The notes below the pieces were generated by a model. The model did no database searches. It saw only the letters and a list, made by a program, of their open reading frames with translations, and had not been told where the DNA came from. From the NCBI GenBank assembly GCA_945865855.1, contig CAMBES010000062.1, forward strand, positions 1-7,859: DNA of 7,859 nt. Reading direction: 5' to 3'. Position 1 is the first letter of the stretch, and every line of letters starts with the position of its first letter. This document shows, in pieces, positions 6,272 through 7,859 of this stretch. This DNA is from Rhizobium sp. Q54 (lineage in GTDB: Bacteria; Pseudomonadota; Alphaproteobacteria; Rickettsiales; UBA1997). The position numbers and the translations under genes are program-made.

Positions 6272-7859
6272 CTATCTTCCTGAGCCGGTATTACTTCTAA
6301 CTACTGTTTCTTTTTGAGTATCTTGAGGAGCAGTTTTTTCTGAAGAAGAAGCATTAGAAACCTCTCCAGCCACCGCTTCATGAATTTGTAATATTGCTGT
6401 TTCTAACCTTTCTCTCACTGGGGGATCATGATATTCTTCCCTATTAGTCTCTGTTTGTTCTTCATCTTCATCAATATATTTATTGGTCAATTCAACATAA
6501 TGATCTTCAGCTGTTTGCGATACTTCTTCTTCGGAAGATTCCTCTTCTTCACTATATACAAAAAGATTCAAAGGGTTATTACCAGAATGGTCAGTGGAGG
6601 GTTGGGGTCTATCAAGAGAACTTAAATTTCTACCCCCTTCTACGGAAGTTGTCGCAGAAGAAAAATTATCTACTTCTGGTGGTCTATCAAGAGAAGTTGA
6701 ATTTCTTATAGTATTTTTTGTTACTTGTAATCCATCAATTCCTGTTACTCCTTTTAATGCAGTATCTTCAACAAAGAAATTTTCTCCAATAACATTTTCT
6801 GTAGTTGTGGTTTTTCCGGAAATAGGATTAGATCCAGCATCATCTTGTAAAGCTTCTTCTAATTCTTCTAAAGAAGCGGGGGCTCTTGCATCAATAGCTT
6901 CTGATTCCTTTTCAACAAGGACATTTTCTTCTTCAATATCACTTTTTGTAATTTCGGATTTTACAGCTTCTTCTAACTCTGTTATCAGTTTTTCATTAAG
7001 TTCAGCAGAATTTGTTGTGGACTCTGTTTTGTTAAACATTAAAGCTTCTGATGTAGTTACTAGCGCTTTCTTATCTTCTTCAAGATCTTTTGCGGACCCT
7101 CCAATAACTCTATCTGCAGCCTCGCCAGTACGAGTTGGGTTTCTTTTATTATTAACACGATCTTCTTCGGTTATTTCCCGACTTCCTCCGCCCACTTCAA
7201 TAGAAACACCCTCGTCAGATTTGGACTTCTTCTCCTCCATAAAATCTTTCCAAGCCGTTGAGCAAGCTTTTATCAGTGGATCGTTATTTAGATTCTCTTC
7301 TTCAGGTTTGTGCCCCATATTCCAAGCACAAGCAAGAAATCCAAGCGCTAGAATTACGCCAAATGGAGCAGGAACTGCTAGAGCCAAAGCAAGAGCTGTT
7401 CCTCCCCTGAATGCATCGGGCATAATTTCTATCGCATTACTCCAATTGATTTCTCTGTTATTTACCAGCTCCTGCTCTTCTGGAGTTGATCCCTTTTTAT
7501 ATGATTTTACTGTTGTTGTGTTGGTCCCATGTGACTCCAGCCCTTCTTGAGTTAATTTTCCCCCTTCAATAAAACTAGCTGCTGCTATATCCAAATCAGG
7601 AGCTAGCTTAATTTCCTCTACAAATTCTGGAAAAGCATCTTTAAAACCAAGGTTAATTGCATCAATTACAGCTTTATTTCCTTCAAATGAAGAAGCTGCA
7701 TTATGAAGCGCCCCAAGGATTGATTTAACAAATTCTTTCTTAGAATCTTCTTCCTTAGAATCTTCTTTAAGAGAGTCAGCAGATCCTGTTGCTAGGGGAT
7801 TAAATGTCGCTAAATTACCTGGGAGATCTTCTGGCTTAGAATCTTCTTTAAGAAAGCCA
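6272..7859 (-). CDS. Large acidic low-complexity protein with one hydrophobic segment, 5' end beyond right edge
   Basis: I do not recognise this family. The frame is open for 528 codons from the window edge to the stop at 6272. A TTG at 7594 could be read as a start for 440 residues, but the frame continues upstream without a stop for 88 more codons of similar composition, so the gene most likely starts outside the window. Visible residues: 3-40 hold KEDSK repeats; about 41-88 are predicted helix; 152-178 form one Ala/Leu/Gly/Pro-rich hydrophobic segment that could span or insert into a membrane; 180-500 are mostly acidic and Ser/Thr-rich and look disordered, with a duplicated SLDRP unit around 389-418 and an acidic run EEEESSEEE near 437-445. 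Such proteins are often secreted, surface-exposed or effector-like in host-associated bacteria, but nothing here proves it. Codons look more AT-rich, with fewer CG dinucleotides, than in ychF or tsaD. Confidence 0.75.
   Translation of the reverse strand, partial: GFLKEDSKPEDLPGNLATFNPLATGSADSLKEDSKEEDSKKEFVKSILGALHNAASSFEGNKAVIDAINLGFKDAFPEFVEEIKLAPDLDIAAASFIEGGKLTQEGLESHGTNTTTVKSYKKGSTPEEQELVNNREINWSNAIEIMPDAFRGGTALALALAVPAPFGVILALGFLACAWNMGHKPEEENLNNDPLIKACSTAWKDFMEEKKSKSDEGVSIEVGGGSREITEEDRVNNKRNPTRTGEAADRVIGGSAKDLEEDKKALVTTSEALMFNKTESTTNSAELNEKLITELEEAVKSEITKSDIEEENVLVEKESEAIDARAPASLEELEEALQDDAGSNPISGKTTTTENVIGENFFVEDTALKGVTGIDGLQVTKNTIRNSTSLDRPPEVDNFSSATTSVEGGRNLSSLDRPQPSTDHSGNNPLNLFVYSEEEESSEEEVSQTAEDHYVELTNKYIDEDEEQTETNREEYHDPPVRERLETAILQIHEAVAGEVSNASSSEKTAPQDTQKETVVRSNTGSGR
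6606..6706 (-). repeat. Duplicated 26-nt segment encoding the SLDRP motif
   Basis: 6606-6631 and 6681-6706 are the same 26 bases with two mismatches (ggtctatcaagagaa is exact in both). Their spacing of 75 nt, 25 codons, keeps the frame, so the acidic protein carries two copies of the N(S/L)(S/T)SLDRP-like unit. This looks like a partly diverged tandem duplication of a 25-residue unit; the rest of the unit has diverged. Confidence 0.75.
7739..7852 (-). repeat. Short KEDSK-coding repeats near the right edge
   Basis: The 18-mer cttagaatcttctttaag occurs exactly at 7754-7771 and 7835-7852, and its first 14 bases occur again at 7739-7752. On the coding strand they read LKEDSK, LKEDSK and EEDSK in one frame. 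Copies are 81 and 15 nt apart, both multiples of three, so the frame is kept. More copies may lie beyond the window edge. Confidence 0.85.

Noticed and set aside
6594..7550. Plus-strand ORF of 318 codons, Ser/Phe-rich
   Set aside because: It is antisense to the longer acidic frame, which is open to the window edge. Its Ser/Phe/Val-rich product mirrors Glu/Ser/Asn codons and shows no domain.

Overview
The window reads as chromosomal DNA of an AT-rich Gram-negative bacterium, most likely an alphaproteobacterium. The evidence is two outer-membrane-type lipoproteins with lipoboxes (one an MltA-type lytic transglycosylase), a Coq7-type ubiquinone hydroxylase, a TatC translocase subunit and standard YchF and TsaD housekeeping proteins. 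A Rickettsiales- or Holosporales-like host-associated lineage would fit the AT richness and the large acidic protein at the right edge, but that placement is inference. Almost none of the start codons has a recognisable Shine-Dalgarno sequence.

Layout from left to right. The window opens inside a minus-strand mltA (1-395, N-terminal part only). A 76-nt divergent spacer with a perfect 19-nt inverted repeat separates it from ychF (472-1569, plus). Behind ychF come a 31-codon small ORF (1609-1704) and coq7 (1701-2237), joined by an ATGA stop/start overlap. A convergent spacer with a terminator hairpin (2277-2313) follows. The opposing minus-strand operon, in transcription order, is tsaD (4327-3263), tatC (3266-2541, again an ATGA overlap) and a 61-residue histone-H1-like protein made of twelve V(A/V)KKx pentapeptides (2535-2350). 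A divergent spacer leads to a plus-strand pair: a SOUL-family heme-binding lipoprotein (4476-5120) and an NAD(P)/FAD-dependent amine-oxidase-like oxidoreductase with a TTG start (5144-6139). After a convergent hairpin (6190-6214) the rest is one long minus-strand ORF (6272-7859) that runs off the right edge. It encodes an acidic, low-complexity protein with one hydrophobic segment and short internal repeats, and I do not recognise its family.

The left and central parts are housekeeping: cell-wall turnover (MltA), translation-linked ATPase (YchF), ubiquinone synthesis (Coq7), tRNA t6A modification (TsaD), export of folded proteins (TatC) and probably DNA compaction (histone-like protein). The SOUL/oxidoreductase pair looks like a small heme- or redox-related unit of unknown substrate. 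The right edge is accessory in character. There is no CRISPR array, insertion sequence, tRNA or rRNA gene in the window. The items most worth a second look are the mirror-image repeat between mltA and ychF, the pentapeptide protein behind tatC, the small ORF coupled to coq7 and the large acidic protein.
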